Assembly: GCA_018648445.1 (NCBI GenBank)
Contig: JABGRG010000033.1
Coordinates: 1-38,920 of the forward strand
Length of the DNA stretch: 38,920 nt
Reading direction: 5' to 3'
Source of the DNA: Rhodospirillales bacterium
GTDB lineage: Bacteria; Pseudomonadota; Alphaproteobacteria; Rhodospirillales_A; JACZKS01
Within the stretch, counting starts at the first letter, position 1. Each line of letters starts with the position of its first letter. The notes beneath the pieces are model-generated. The model did no database searches, was not told the DNA's origin, and saw only the letters and a program-made list of their open reading frames with translations. Both the position numbers and the translations under genes were made by a program. Of the stretch, positions 9,591 to 17,392 are shown piece by piece.

Positions 9591-10934
9591 ATGACATCTG
9601 CCGCCGAGCAACTTGCCGCCAACATCAACTTCGGAGCCTTTTCCAAGGCCACCGAATTGAAGAAGCGTATCTGGTTCACGCTGGGTGCGCTGGTGGTGTA
9701 TCGGCTTGGAACATACATCCCGTTGCCCGGCATTGACGCCGTGGTCCTCGAGGATATTTTCGCCCGGCAGGCCGGCGGCATCCTGGGCATGTTCGATATG
9801 TTCGCGGGTGGTGCGCTGCGGCGTATGACCATCTTCGCCCTGAACATCATGCCGTACATTTCGGCGTCGATTATCATGCAGCTTCTGACCGCGGTTTCGC
9901 CGCAGATGGAGGCGCTGAAAAAGGAAGGCGAGTCGGGCCGCAAGAAGATCAACCAGTACACCCGTTACGGCACGGTGCTGATTTGCGCTTTGCAGGGATA
10001 CGGCATTGCCGTGGGTCTGGAAGGGATGTCTTCCAGCGCCGGCGGCGCCGTCATGGACCCGGGCGTGTTCTTCCGTTTCACCACGGTCATTACGCTGATC
10101 GGCGGCACCATGTTCCTGATGTGGCTGGGCGAACAGATCACCCAGCGCGGCGTCGGCAACGGTATTTCGCTGATTATTTTCGCCGGTATCGTCGCCAACC
10201 TGCCGCAGGCCCTGGTGGGCACGCTGGAAATGGGGCGGACGGGCGCGATTTCGACCTTGTTCATCATCATCCTTCTGGCCATGGCGGTCGGCGTGATTTC
10301 GTTGATCATTTTCGTCGAGCGCGCGCAACGGCGCATCGTGGTCCAGTATCCCAAGCGCCAGGTCGGCAACCGCATGACCGGCGGGGAAAGCTCGCATCTT
10401 CCGCTGAAGCTGAATACCGCGGGCGTTATTCCGCCGATTTTCGCTAGTTCCATCCTGTTGCTGCCGATGACCATGATCGGGTTCGCCGCGGGAACCGGGC
10501 CGGACTGGCTGACCGATATAGCGGCTTATCTGGGCCGCGGCCAACCGCTGTATCTGTTGATGTACATTACGTTCATCGCTTTCTTCGCGTTCTTCTATAC
10601 AGCCGTGGTCTTCAATCCGTCGGATACGGCAGAGAACCTCAAAAAGTACGGCGGTTTCGTGCCGGGAATTCGCCCGGGCAAGAATACGGCAGAATTTCTC
10701 GACCGGGTGTTGACCCGCCTGACGGTTGTCGGCGCTACGTATCTGGTTGGTGTTTGTCTGCTGCCTGAAATTCTGATTTCGCGCTTTTCCGTGCCGTTCT
10801 ACTTCGGTGGAACCAGCCTACTGATCGTTGTCACGGTTACACTGGATACGGTGGCGCAAATTCAATCGCATCTGTTGGCCCACCAGTACGAAGGGCTGAT
10901 CAAAAAATCAAAGTTGCGGGGGAGACGCGGATGA
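9591..10934 (+). CDS. secY: Protein translocase channel subunit SecY
   Basis: SecY is the ten-helix inner-membrane pore that exports unfolded proteins with SecE, SecG and SecA. The product is 447 aa, the normal length. Visible marks are the first membrane helix after KKRIWFTLGALVVYRLGTYIPLPGID, the plug region GGALRRMTIFALNIMPYISASIIMQ-type segment near residues 75-100, and the cytoplasmic loop YPKRQVGNRMTGG. The stop overlaps the adk start (ATGA). No rpmJ gene follows it, unlike gammaproteobacterial spc operons. Confidence 0.98.
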   Translation: MTSAAEQLAANINFGAFSKATELKKRIWFTLGALVVYRLGTYIPLPGIDAVVLEDIFARQAGGILGMFDMFAGGALRRMTIFALNIMPYISASIIMQLLTAVSPQMEALKKEGESGRKKINQYTRYGTVLICALQGYGIAVGLEGMSSSAGGAVMDPGVFFRFTTVITLIGGTMFLMWLGEQITQRGVGNGISLIIFAGIVANLPQALVGTLEMGRTGAISTLFIIILLAMAVGVISLIIFVERAQRRIVVQYPKRQVGNRMTGGESSHLPLKLNTAGVIPPIFASSILLLPMTMIGFAAGTGPDWLTDIAAYLGRGQPLYLLMYITFIAFFAFFYTAVVFNPSDTAENLKKYGGFVPGIRPGKNTAEFLDRVLTRLTVVGATYLVGVCLLPEILISRFSVPFYFGGTSLLIVVTVTLDTVAQIQSHLLAHQYEGLIKKSKLRGRRG

Positions 10935-11578
10935 ACCTGATATTGCTTGGTGCTCCGGGCGCCGGAAAGGGAACGCAGGCCAAAAGGCTGGAAGAGGCGT
11001 TTTCGATTATTCAGCTTTCGACCGGTGATATGTTGCGCGCCGAAGTGGCGTCTGGCAGCGATCTCGGTGCCGAAGCCAAAAAGATCATGGAAGCCGGCGC
11101 GCTGGTGCCGGACGATCTGATTATCGGCATGATCTCGAAGCGCATCGATCAGGATGACTGCAAGGGCGGTTTCATTCTTGACGGTTTTCCGCGGACGACA
11201 CCGCAGGCCGAAGCGCTGGGCGAAATGCTCAAGGAAAAGAACCTTTCCCTTGATCACGTGCTGGAAATTCGCACCGACGACGATGCGATGGTTGCGCGGA
11301 TCACCGGGCGTTACACCTGCGCCAAATGCGGTGCCGGTTATCATGATGAATTTCAAAAGCCTGCCGCAGAAGGCGTTTGCGACAAGTGCGGTGGAACCGA
11401 GTTTTCACGGCGCGCGGACGACAACGAAGAGACCGTTCGCTCGCGGCTTAAGGCTTATCACGACCAAACAGCACCCATCATCGCGTTCTATGGCGACGAG
11501 GGTGTGTGCAAGGCGGTGGACGGAATGGCGTCCATCGATGATGTAACGAAACAGTTGAAGGAGGCCATCGGCGGCTAG
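10931..11578 (+). CDS. adk: Adenylate kinase, zinc-LID form
   Basis: Adk interconverts ATP plus AMP and two ADP. The 215-aa product begins MNLILLGAPGAGKGTQAKR with the P-loop GAPGAGKGT at residues 7-15. The AMP-binding segment FILDGFPRTTPQA is near residue 85. The LID domain has two CxxC pairs (CAKCG near 135 and CDKCG near 155), so it probably binds a structural zinc, unlike the E. coli enzyme. It is placed between secY and rpsM, as usual in Alphaproteobacteria, and is translationally coupled to secY. Confidence 0.97.
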   Translation: MNLILLGAPGAGKGTQAKRLEEAFSIIQLSTGDMLRAEVASGSDLGAEAKKIMEAGALVPDDLIIGMISKRIDQDDCKGGFILDGFPRTTPQAEALGEMLKEKNLSLDHVLEIRTDDDAMVARITGRYTCAKCGAGYHDEFQKPAAEGVCDKCGGTEFSRRADDNEETVRSRLKAYHDQTAPIIAFYGDEGVCKAVDGMASIDDVTKQLKEAIGG

Positions 11579-11584
11579 CGCGTG

Positions 11585-11612
11585 TTGACTTAGGGAGCAC
11601 ACTCCCTATAAT
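11585..11612 (+). promoter_or_regulatory. Strong sigma-70-type promoter for rpsM-rpsK-rpoA-rplQ with a dyad in its spacer
   Basis: TTGACT (11585-11590) and a perfect TATAAT (11607-11612) are separated by 16 bp. The spacer begins with a perfect inverted repeat, TAGGGAG-CACA-CTCCCTA (11591-11608), whose right arm runs into the first two bases of the -10 box. A start site would fall near 11619, giving a leader of about 59 nt before rpsM. A bound regulator or hairpin at this dyad could control the alpha-operon genes separately from upstream genes. The promoter is inferred from sequence only. Confidence 0.7.
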
Positions 11613-11655
11613 CGCGCGCTTCTGAAATCCGATGAACCTCGTAACCGTTTGAAAA

Positions 11656-11680
11656 CAAAGTGTAAGGAGTACTCACTTTG
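11656..11680 (+). promoter_or_regulatory. rpsM ribosome-binding-site hairpin enclosing the TTG start
   Basis: The arms CAAAGTG (11656-11662) and CACTTTG (11674-11680) are perfectly complementary over 7 bp and enclose an 11-nt loop. The loop contains the Shine-Dalgarno AAGGAG (11664-11669), and the TTG start codon of rpsM (11678-11680) lies in the right arm, paired with CAA. This is the expected geometry of a translational operator, in which a stabilising ligand such as a ribosomal protein would block initiation. The ligand is not identifiable from sequence. Confidence 0.55.
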
Positions 11681-12055
11681 GCGCGAATCGCTGGCGTGAA
11701 CATTCCGACCCAAAAGAGGGTCGTGATCGCCCTGACATATATCCACGGAATCGGGCGGACCAAAGCGCGGGAAATCTGCGAAGGGGTCGGCATTCCGTCG
11801 GAACGGCGTGTTAACGAATTGACCGATGATGAAACGGTCCGTATCCGCGAAGCCATCGACAAGGGCTTTACCGTCGAAGGCGACCTGCGGCGCGAGATTT
11901 CCATGAACATCAAGCGTCTCATGGATCTGGGCTGCTATCGCGGACTGCGGCATCGCCGTGGCCTGCCGGTCCACGGGCAAAGGACGCATACCAATGCGCG
12001 GACCCGTAAAGGTCCGGCCCGTCCGATCGCCGGTAAGAAGAAAGCTGTGAAGTAA
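11678..12055 (+). CDS. rpsM: 30S ribosomal protein S13 (TTG start)
   Basis: S13 sits in the head of the small subunit and forms bridges to the large subunit. The product is 125 aa beginning [15 protein letters not shown], so the TTG at 11678 is the start; the AAGGAG site is eight bases away. TTG is rare for a highly expressed ribosomal gene and is paired within a hairpin here. The C-terminus [24 protein letters not shown] is conserved. It is the first gene of the alpha segment. Confidence 0.96.
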   Translation: MARIAGVNIPTQKRVVIALTYIHGIGRTKAREICEGVGIPSERRVNELTDDETVRIREAIDKGFTVEGDLRREISMNIKRLMDLGCYRGLRHRRGLPVHGQRTHTNARTRKGPARPIAGKKKAVK

Positions 12056-12069
12056 GGGAACGATTGGTT

Positions 12070-12462
12070 ATGGCGAAGGCATCAACTCAGCGTCCGCGTC
12101 GCCGCGAGCGGAAGAATATTGCATCCGGGGTCGCGCACGTAAACGCGACCTTCAACAACACGATGATTACGATTACCGATGTCCAGGGCAATGCGATTTC
12201 CTGGTCTTCGGCAGGAAGCCAAGGTTTCCGGGGGTCCCGGAAATCGACGCCTTATGCCGCACAGATCGCCGCTGAAGATGCGGGCAAAAAAGCCATGGAC
12301 CACGGTATGAAGACTATCGAAGTCGAGGTGAAGGGGCCGGGGTCGGGACGCGAATCCGCTTTGCGGGCTTTGCAGACCGTCGGTTTCACCATCACCGCGA
12401 TTCGCGACGTTACACCTATTCCGCACAATGGTTGCCGGCCGCGCAAGCGTCGCCGGGTATAA
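12070..12462 (+). CDS. rpsK: 30S ribosomal protein S11
   Basis: S11 lies on the platform close to the anti-Shine-Dalgarno end of 16S rRNA. The product is 130 aa from ATG at 12070, with [18 protein letters not shown] near the start, the [13 protein letters not shown] segment, and the conserved C-terminus [19 protein letters not shown] two codons upstream (12064) is less likely. The gap to rpoA contains a hairpin pair. Confidence 0.97.
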   Translation: MAKASTQRPRRRERKNIASGVAHVNATFNNTMITITDVQGNAISWSSAGSQGFRGSRKSTPYAAQIAAEDAGKKAMDHGMKTIEVEVKGPGSGRESALRALQTVGFTITAIRDVTPIPHNGCRPRKRRRV

Positions 12463-12530
12463 GAGCCTTTTGCGGAAAGGACAATCAGGCACTTCGGTGG
12501 CGAAAATTTGTCACCGGGTGCAGGCGGAAA

Positions 12531-12560
12531 GGGGCTCCGAAATGTCGGAGCCTTCGGCTC
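12531..12560 (+). promoter_or_regulatory. Mutually exclusive hairpins in the rpoA leader
   Basis: GGCTCCGA (12533-12540) pairs perfectly with TCGGAGCC (12545-12552) around the tetraloop AATG, and the stem extends by two G-U pairs to 12531 and 12554. The same right arm can instead pair with a downstream segment, GAGCC (12548-12552) with GGCTC (12556-12560), around TTC. The two hairpins cannot coexist. This is a switch-like layout 26 bases before the rpoA start, but there is no U-tract, so it is not an ordinary terminator. Confidence 0.45.
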
Positions 12561-12585
12561 GCGCACTAAGCATGAGGTCACGCCC

Positions 12586-13602
12586 GTGATTCAAAAGAAT
12601 TGGCAAGAATTGATCAAGCCCACGAAAATTGACGTGGTGCCAGGAAATAACCCCGAAATTACCGCGACGCTGGTGGCGGAGCCACTGGAACGTGGATTCG
12701 GATTGACGCTGGGCAACGCGCTCCGGCGTATATTGCTGTCGTCTTTGCAGGGTGCTGCGATTACGGCAATACAGATTGAAGGCGTCCTGCACGAGTTTTC
12801 CTCGGTGCCGGGCGTCCGTGAGGACGTCACCGATATCGTTCTCAACATCAAATCCGTCGCTTTGCGTATGGAAGGTGAGGGACCGCGCCGCATGGTTTTG
12901 AAGGCTTCAAAACCGGGCGAGGTGACTGCGGGAATGATCGAAACCGGTCACGACATCGAAATCATGAACCCGGATCTGGTGCTTTGCACCCTTGCCGAGG
13001 GCGCGGATTTGTCGATGGAACTGACGGTCAACTCGGGCAAGGGATACGTCCCGGCGACCCAGAACCGCCCCGAAGATCCGCCGATCGGCTTGATCCCGGT
13101 GGACGCGATTTTCTCGCCGGTCCGTAAGGTCACCTACAAGGTGGACGACGCCCGTGTCGGACAGGTGACGGACTACGACCGGCTGTCGATGGATATGACG
13201 ACCAACGGCGCTGTCACCCCCGAGGATGCAGTTGCTTTGGCTGCGCGCATTCTTCAGGACCAGTTGCAGCGGTTCATCAACTTCGAAGAGCCGGAAGCGG
13301 CCATCGAAGCCGAACGCAGAGACGATCTGCCGTTCAACAAGAACCTTCTGCGTAAGGTCGAAGAGCTTGAGTTGTCGGTTCGTTCGGCGAATTGCCTGAA
13401 GAACGACAATATCATTTACATCGGCGATCTCGTCCAGAAGACCGAAGCCGAAATGCTCCGGACGCCCAACTTCGGGCGTAAATCCCTGAACGAGATCAAG
13501 GAAGTGCTGGCTCAGATGGGCCTGCACCTGGGAATGGACATTCCGGCCTGGCCGCCTGAGAACATCGAGGATCTGGCCAAGAAACTGGAAGACCCGTTCT
13601 GA
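12586..13602 (+). CDS. rpoA: RNA polymerase alpha subunit (GTG start)
   Basis: RpoA dimerises to nucleate core RNA polymerase; its C-terminal domain contacts UP elements and activators. From GTG at 12586 the protein is 338 aa and begins [16 protein letters not shown], exactly where family members begin. The open frame extends to 12508 but those codons overlap the leader hairpins. The N-terminal domain has the conserved [15 protein letters not shown]. The C-terminal domain (from about residue 250) has [19 protein letters not shown] and [22 protein letters not shown] lies 8 bases before the start. Confidence 0.97.
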   Translation: MIQKNWQELIKPTKIDVVPGNNPEITATLVAEPLERGFGLTLGNALRRILLSSLQGAAITAIQIEGVLHEFSSVPGVREDVTDIVLNIKSVALRMEGEGPRRMVLKASKPGEVTAGMIETGHDIEIMNPDLVLCTLAEGADLSMELTVNSGKGYVPATQNRPEDPPIGLIPVDAIFSPVRKVTYKVDDARVGQVTDYDRLSMDMTTNGAVTPEDAVALAARILQDQLQRFINFEEPEAAIEAERRDDLPFNKNLLRKVEELELSVRSANCLKNDNIIYIGDLVQKTEAEMLRTPNFGRKSLNEIKEVLAQMGLHLGMDIPAWPPENIEDLAKKLEDPF

Positions 13603-13640
13603 GCCAAGGCGTACTGAGTTAGAGTGTTTTGAGCAAGATT

Positions 13641-13666
13641 GCCGACCCGTTTGTTGGGTTTTCGGC
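13641..13666 (+). promoter_or_regulatory. Stem-loop in the rplQ leader
   Basis: Between rpoA and rplQ, GCCGA (13641-13645) pairs with TCGGC (13662-13666), and CCC (13646-13648) pairs with GGG (13656-13658) inside it, leaving a small T bulge. It lies 22 bases before the rplQ start and upstream of the AGGGAGAAG ribosome site. It may be a leader structure or RNA-processing signal for L17; no run of T follows, so it is not a standard terminator. Confidence 0.3.
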
Positions 13667-13687
13667 GCAGACTAGGGAGAAGACGTT

Positions 13688-14122
13688 ATGCGTCACCGCT
13701 TGAGTGGCCGCAAGCTTAACCGGACCAGCACGCATCGCAATGCGATGTTTTCGAATATGGCGGTTTCGCTCCTTACCCACGAGCAGATTGAGACAACCTT
13801 GCCCAAGGCAAAGGAACTCAGGCGCGTCGCCGATAAAATGGTGACCCTCGGGAAGCGCGGCAATCTTCATGCCCGCCGTCAGGCGCTTTCTTACCTGCAG
13901 GACGAAGCTGCGGTGCAGAAGCTGTTTGGCGCTTTGGCCGATCGCTACAAAGAACGTCCGGGCGGTTATACCCGTGTGATGAAGGCTGGTTTCCGCTACG
14001 GAGACGCAGCACCCATGGCGATCATCGAATTGGTGGATCGTGACCCCGAGGCGAAGGGAGCCGCCGATAAGGCGCGCGTTATCGCCGAGGCCGAAGCCGC
14101 CGAGGCTGCCGAAGCCGAATAG
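13688..14122 (+). CDS. rplQ: 50S ribosomal protein L17
   Basis: L17 lies near the tunnel exit. The product is 144 aa: the core ([28 protein letters not shown] start and [14 protein letters not shown] near residue 110) is followed by an Ala/Glu-rich tail of about 20 residues ([12 protein letters not shown]). It is the last gene of the alpha segment and is followed by a terminator. Confidence 0.97.
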   Translation: MRHRLSGRKLNRTSTHRNAMFSNMAVSLLTHEQIETTLPKAKELRRVADKMVTLGKRGNLHARRQALSYLQDEAAVQKLFGALADRYKERPGGYTRVMKAGFRYGDAAPMAIIELVDRDPEAKGAADKARVIAEAEAAEAAEAE

Positions 14123-14158
14123 CGCTCGCGCATACCGGTTTATCGGTACAATGGTTTC

Positions 14159-14187
14159 AAAAGGCAGTCCCAGTGGCTGCCTTTTGT
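14159..14187 (+). terminator. Intrinsic terminator of the ribosomal operon
   Basis: AAAAGGCAG (14159-14167) and CTGCCTTTT (14177-14185) are perfectly complementary over 9 bp around the 9-nt loop TCCCAGTGG. The 3' arm ends in four T and is followed by GT. It lies 37 bases after rplQ and before the protease gene. The A/T-flanked stem is typical of an intrinsic terminator and may work in both directions. Confidence 0.85.
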
Positions 14188-14226
14188 CCGTTTGGGTGTT
14201 AAACTCAGCCCTTGCACGGGGGTACG

Positions 14227-15663
14227 ATGATGTCCGCACGTTATGGGATTTTCGCTTGGATCGCCGCGGCGATTCTCGTGATTTCGGTTTCCTTCGCGGG
14301 GCCGCTTCGGGCCGCTGAAAAAGTTGCGCCGACGTCAGTTGCCGAAATTCAGCTTTCGTTCGCCCCGCTGGTCAAGTCGGCGGCTCCGGCGGTGGTCAAC
14401 ATCTATACCCGCAAGGTGGTGCGCACGCGCCAATCTTCCCCGCTGTTCAACGACCCGTTTTTCAGGCGTTTTTTTGGCAGAGGATTTGGCCTTGGATTGG
14501 ACCGCCCTCGCGAGCGGGTTCAGAACTCGCTGGGTTCGGGAGTCATCGTCGATGAAGGTGGCGTCATCGTCACCAATCATCATGTGATTGACGGGGCGGA
14601 CGAAATTACCGTGGTGCTGGCCGACCGGCGTGAATTCGATGCCTCTCTGGTGGGCAGCGACGAACGGTCGGATTTGGCGGTTCTACAGGTCGAAACCGAA
14701 GGCGAAAAGCTTCCGTTCCTGAAATTCCGAGATTCGGACGAACTGGAAGTCGGCGATCTGGTGCTGGCCATTGGCAACCCGTTCGGGGTCGGGCAAACCG
14801 TTACCAGCGGGATCGTTTCGGCGTTAGCGCGTACGCAGGTCGGTATTTCGGATCTCAATTCCTTCATCCAGACCGACGCGGCCATCAATCCCGGTAATTC
14901 CGGCGGTGCGTTGATCACCATGGACGGCAATCTGGTCGGCATTAACACGGCAATCTTCTCGAAAAGCGGCGGCTCACACGGCATCGGATTTGCGATTCCC
15001 GGAAATATGGCGCGCTCGGTTCTGGCCGGATTGACAGGAGAGGGCCGCCTAGTCCGGCCGTGGCTTGGCGCTTGGGGGCAGACGGTAACATCGGACATCG
15101 CCGGATCGCTGGGTTTGGACCGTCCGGTCGGCGTTATGATCAATAACATTTACCCGGACGGTCCGGCGCAAAGTGCGGGCGTGAAACTGGGCGACGTCAT
15201 CGTTTCGATAGGCGGGCGGGAAGTGAACGATCCGCAGGCCCTGCGGTTTCGCATCGCAACGCAGGGCGTCGGAGGAACAGTCGATCTTTCCGTTTGGCGG
15301 CGGGGCAGGGAAGCGACGCTGACACTTGGGCTGGTCGCGCCCCGGGAGGACCCGCCGCGCAGCCTGACTGAACTTTCCGGTCGCCATCCCCTGGCCGGAG
15401 CCAGTGTGGCCAACATGTCCCCGGCGCTGGCCGAGGAATTGGGGATGGACCCGGTGAAGCCGGGCGTGTTCGTCCTTCAAATCCGGCGCGGCAGTACGGC
15501 CAATCGGCTGGGGTTCCGCCCCGGCGACGCCGTATTGGCGATCAACGGCGACAAGGTGGCGACCGTGGGCGGGCTCAAGATCATATTGTCCAAAGACGTT
15601 AACCGTTGGCGCATTACCCTTGAGAGAGACGGAAAGACGCTGAACGTGGTGATCGAGGCGTGA
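14227..15663 (+). CDS. Periplasmic Deg/HtrA-family serine protease (Do-like)
   Basis: An envelope quality-control protease. The 478-aa protein has a signal peptide (hydrophobic core about residues 9-25, likely cut after LRA near 29). The trypsin-like domain has a clear catalytic triad: His119 in TNHHVID, Asp149 in ERSDLAVLQV and Ser225 in NPGNSGGAL. Two PDZ domains follow: one about residues 270-370 with GPAQSAGVKLGDVIVSIGG, and a second at about 400-475 with GSTANRLGFRPGDAVLAINGD. ATG codons at 14227 and 14230 are both possible, with a GGGGG site upstream. Its stop overlaps rarA (GTGA). DegP, DegQ and DegS homologues cannot be told apart here, so no symbol is given. Confidence 0.93.
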   Translation: MMSARYGIFAWIAAAILVISVSFAGPLRAAEKVAPTSVAEIQLSFAPLVKSAAPAVVNIYTRKVVRTRQSSPLFNDPFFRRFFGRGFGLGLDRPRERVQNSLGSGVIVDEGGVIVTNHHVIDGADEITVVLADRREFDASLVGSDERSDLAVLQVETEGEKLPFLKFRDSDELEVGDLVLAIGNPFGVGQTVTSGIVSALARTQVGISDLNSFIQTDAAINPGNSGGALITMDGNLVGINTAIFSKSGGSHGIGFAIPGNMARSVLAGLTGEGRLVRPWLGAWGQTVTSDIAGSLGLDRPVGVMINNIYPDGPAQSAGVKLGDVIVSIGGREVNDPQALRFRIATQGVGGTVDLSVWRRGREATLTLGLVAPREDPPRSLTELSGRHPLAGASVANMSPALAEELGMDPVKPGVFVLQIRRGSTANRLGFRPGDAVLAINGDKVATVGGLKIILSKDVNRWRITLERDGKTLNVVIEA

Positions 15664-16946
15664 CCACACTTTTTGAATCCCAGGCCCCAAGGCCGCTGGC
15701 CGACCGCTTGCGCCCGGCAGCACTGGACGACGTGGTCGGTCAGGATCATCTGATCCGGGCCGACGGGCCGGTCGGGCGCATGGTCGAACTGGGTCGGCTT
15801 TCGTCGATCATTCTCTGGGGACCGCCGGGTACCGGCAAAACAACCATCGCCCGGCTTCTGGCCAAAAAGATCGATCTTTATTTCGAGCCGCTGTCGGCGG
15901 TTTTCTCGGGCGTGGCCGATCTTCGCAAGGTGTTCGATGCGGCGCGCAAGCGGCGTGAGGCCGGGCAGGGCACCCTGCTGTTCATTGATGAAATTCATCG
16001 CTTTAACCGCGCCCAGCAGGACGGGTTTCTGCCGTATGTAGAAGACGGAACCGTCATTCTGGTGGGCGCGACCACGGAAAATCCGTCGTTCGAGTTGAAC
16101 GCGCCGTTGTTGTCGCGCTGTCAGGTTATGGTTCTCAACCGGCTGGACGACGCGGCTATGGAAGGCCTGCTAACCCGCGCCGAGGAACACGAGGGCAGGG
16201 CTTTTCCCATCGACGCCGAGGCGCGCGAAAACCTGCGGCGCATGGCCGACGGCGATGGCCGCTATTTGTTGAACATGGCGGAGGCGCTGTTCAACCTGCC
16301 TCCCGAGCCCGTCCTTGACTCTTTGGCCATGGCGGATGTGGTGCAGCGCCGCTTGCCGCTTTACGACAAACATCAGGACGGCCATTTTAATTTAATCAGC
16401 GCCCTTCACAAAAGCCTGCGCGGGTCGGACACCAATGCCGCTCTCTATTGGTTCGCGCGCATGGTCGTCGGCGGCGAGGACCCGCGCTATATCGCGCGGC
16501 GGTTGACGCGCTTTGCCGTAGAGGATATCGGTCTGGCAGATCCCAATGCGCTGGTTCAGGCCATTGCGGCGTGGGAAGCCTATGAAAGGCTGGGCTCGCC
16601 CGAGGGCGATCTGGCTCTGGTTCAACTGGTCATTTACCTGGGCAGCGCGCCGAAGTCCAATGCTGCCTACATGGCTCAGAAAGCGGCGACAAAGGCGGCG
16701 CGCAATACGGGCTCGCTAATGCCGCCCATGCATATCCTGAATGCGCCGACCAATATGATGAAGGATTTGGGCTACGGTGACGGCTATGTCTACGACCACG
16801 ATACCGAGGAAGGTTTTTCGGGCCAGGATTACTTCCCCGATGGTATGCGTCGGAAGGACTTCTATCGACCCGGAGACAAGGGTTTTGAGCGTGAGATCGC
16901 CAAACGGCTGGAATACTGGAACAAGCTGCGAAGCGATGGGACTTGA
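15660..16946 (+). CDS. rarA: Replication-associated recombination protein A (AAA+ ATPase)
   Basis: RarA (MgsA) is a clamp-loader-related AAA+ ATPase that acts at stalled replication forks. The 428-aa product begins by GTG at 15660, overlapping the protease stop. Walker A is GPPGTGKTT (residues 54-62) and Walker B is LLFIDEIH (about 106-113). Sensor 1 lies in LVGATTENPSFELN, with the arginine finger in LLSRCQV. The C-terminal region has SLRGSDTNAALYW and YGDGYVYDHD, typical of RarA/WRNIP1. Its place after a Deg protease and before crcB fits Rhodospirillales order. Confidence 0.96.
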   Translation: MTTLFESQAPRPLADRLRPAALDDVVGQDHLIRADGPVGRMVELGRLSSIILWGPPGTGKTTIARLLAKKIDLYFEPLSAVFSGVADLRKVFDAARKRREAGQGTLLFIDEIHRFNRAQQDGFLPYVEDGTVILVGATTENPSFELNAPLLSRCQVMVLNRLDDAAMEGLLTRAEEHEGRAFPIDAEARENLRRMADGDGRYLLNMAEALFNLPPEPVLDSLAMADVVQRRLPLYDKHQDGHFNLISALHKSLRGSDTNAALYWFARMVVGGEDPRYIARRLTRFAVEDIGLADPNALVQAIAAWEAYERLGSPEGDLALVQLVIYLGSAPKSNAAYMAQKAATKAARNTGSLMPPMHILNAPTNMMKDLGYGDGYVYDHDTEEGFSGQDYFPDGMRRKDFYRPGDKGFEREIAKRLEYWNKLRSDGT

Positions 16947-17005
16947 TAGAATTGCCTCCCTCGGATAGGGTGCGCGCGTTTTTTGCGGCTACGGAAACAT
17001 AATAA

Positions 17006-17392
17006 ATGTCGGCAAAATTACTGATGTCCATAGCTGCGGGCGGCGCGCTCGGCGCGGTCGGCCGGTATGTTATGCTTATCCATGTCGATGAATGGCTGGG
17101 TAGCCATTTCCCGTTTTCAACGCTGATTGTCAACGTCGTTGGTGCGGTGGCCATGGGTTCGCTGGTTGCCTTGACGGCGTTTTTCTGGTCGCCCAGCGAA
17201 GAATTCCGCGCCTTCCTGAGTGTCGGAATGCTGGGCGCCTTCACCACCTTTTCCCTGTTCTCGCTGGATCTCTTCAATCTGGTCGAGCGCGGTGATGCGA
17301 TGACGGCGGCCCTCTACGCGGCCATGTCGGTGGTGCTGTGCATTCTGGGCTTCTACGGCGGATATCACACTCTGCGACAAATCCTGACGTGA
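17006..17392 (+). CDS. crcB: Fluoride channel CrcB/Fluc
   Basis: Fluc proteins are small dual-topology dimeric channels that export fluoride. The 128-aa product has four hydrophobic helices. Family signatures are GGALGAVGRY (residues 12-21), TLIVNVVGA with the conserved Asn43, and GMLGAFTTFSLFSLD (74-88), which contains the Phe track residues and the central Na+ site region. No fluoride riboswitch was recognised in the 59 bases upstream. The stop overlaps the next gene (GTGA). Confidence 0.95.
   Translation: MSAKLLMSIAAGGALGAVGRYVMLIHVDEWLGSHFPFSTLIVNVVGAVAMGSLVALTAFFWSPSEEFRAFLSVGMLGAFTTFSLFSLDLFNLVERGDAMTAALYAAMSVVLCILGFYGGYHTLRQILT

Noticed and set aside
8919..10544. Minus-strand open frame of 541 codons
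   Set aside because: It is antisense to rpmD, rplO and secY and is rich in His, Arg and Gln, typical of shadow frames in GC-rich DNA.
10935..11677. rpmJ (L36) after secY
   Set aside because: Looked for a short Cys/His-containing frame of about 38-41 codons here; only adk and the rpsM leader are present. In many Alphaproteobacteria rpmJ is elsewhere.
12508..12585. Longer rpoA beginning at 12508
   Set aside because: The extra 26 codons overlap the leader hairpins and are not found in RpoA, which begins MIQKNWQ at the GTG at 12586.
16947..17005. Fluoride riboswitch upstream of crcB
   Set aside because: The 59-base gap is short and shows none of the conserved pseudoknot sequence of the crcB motif.
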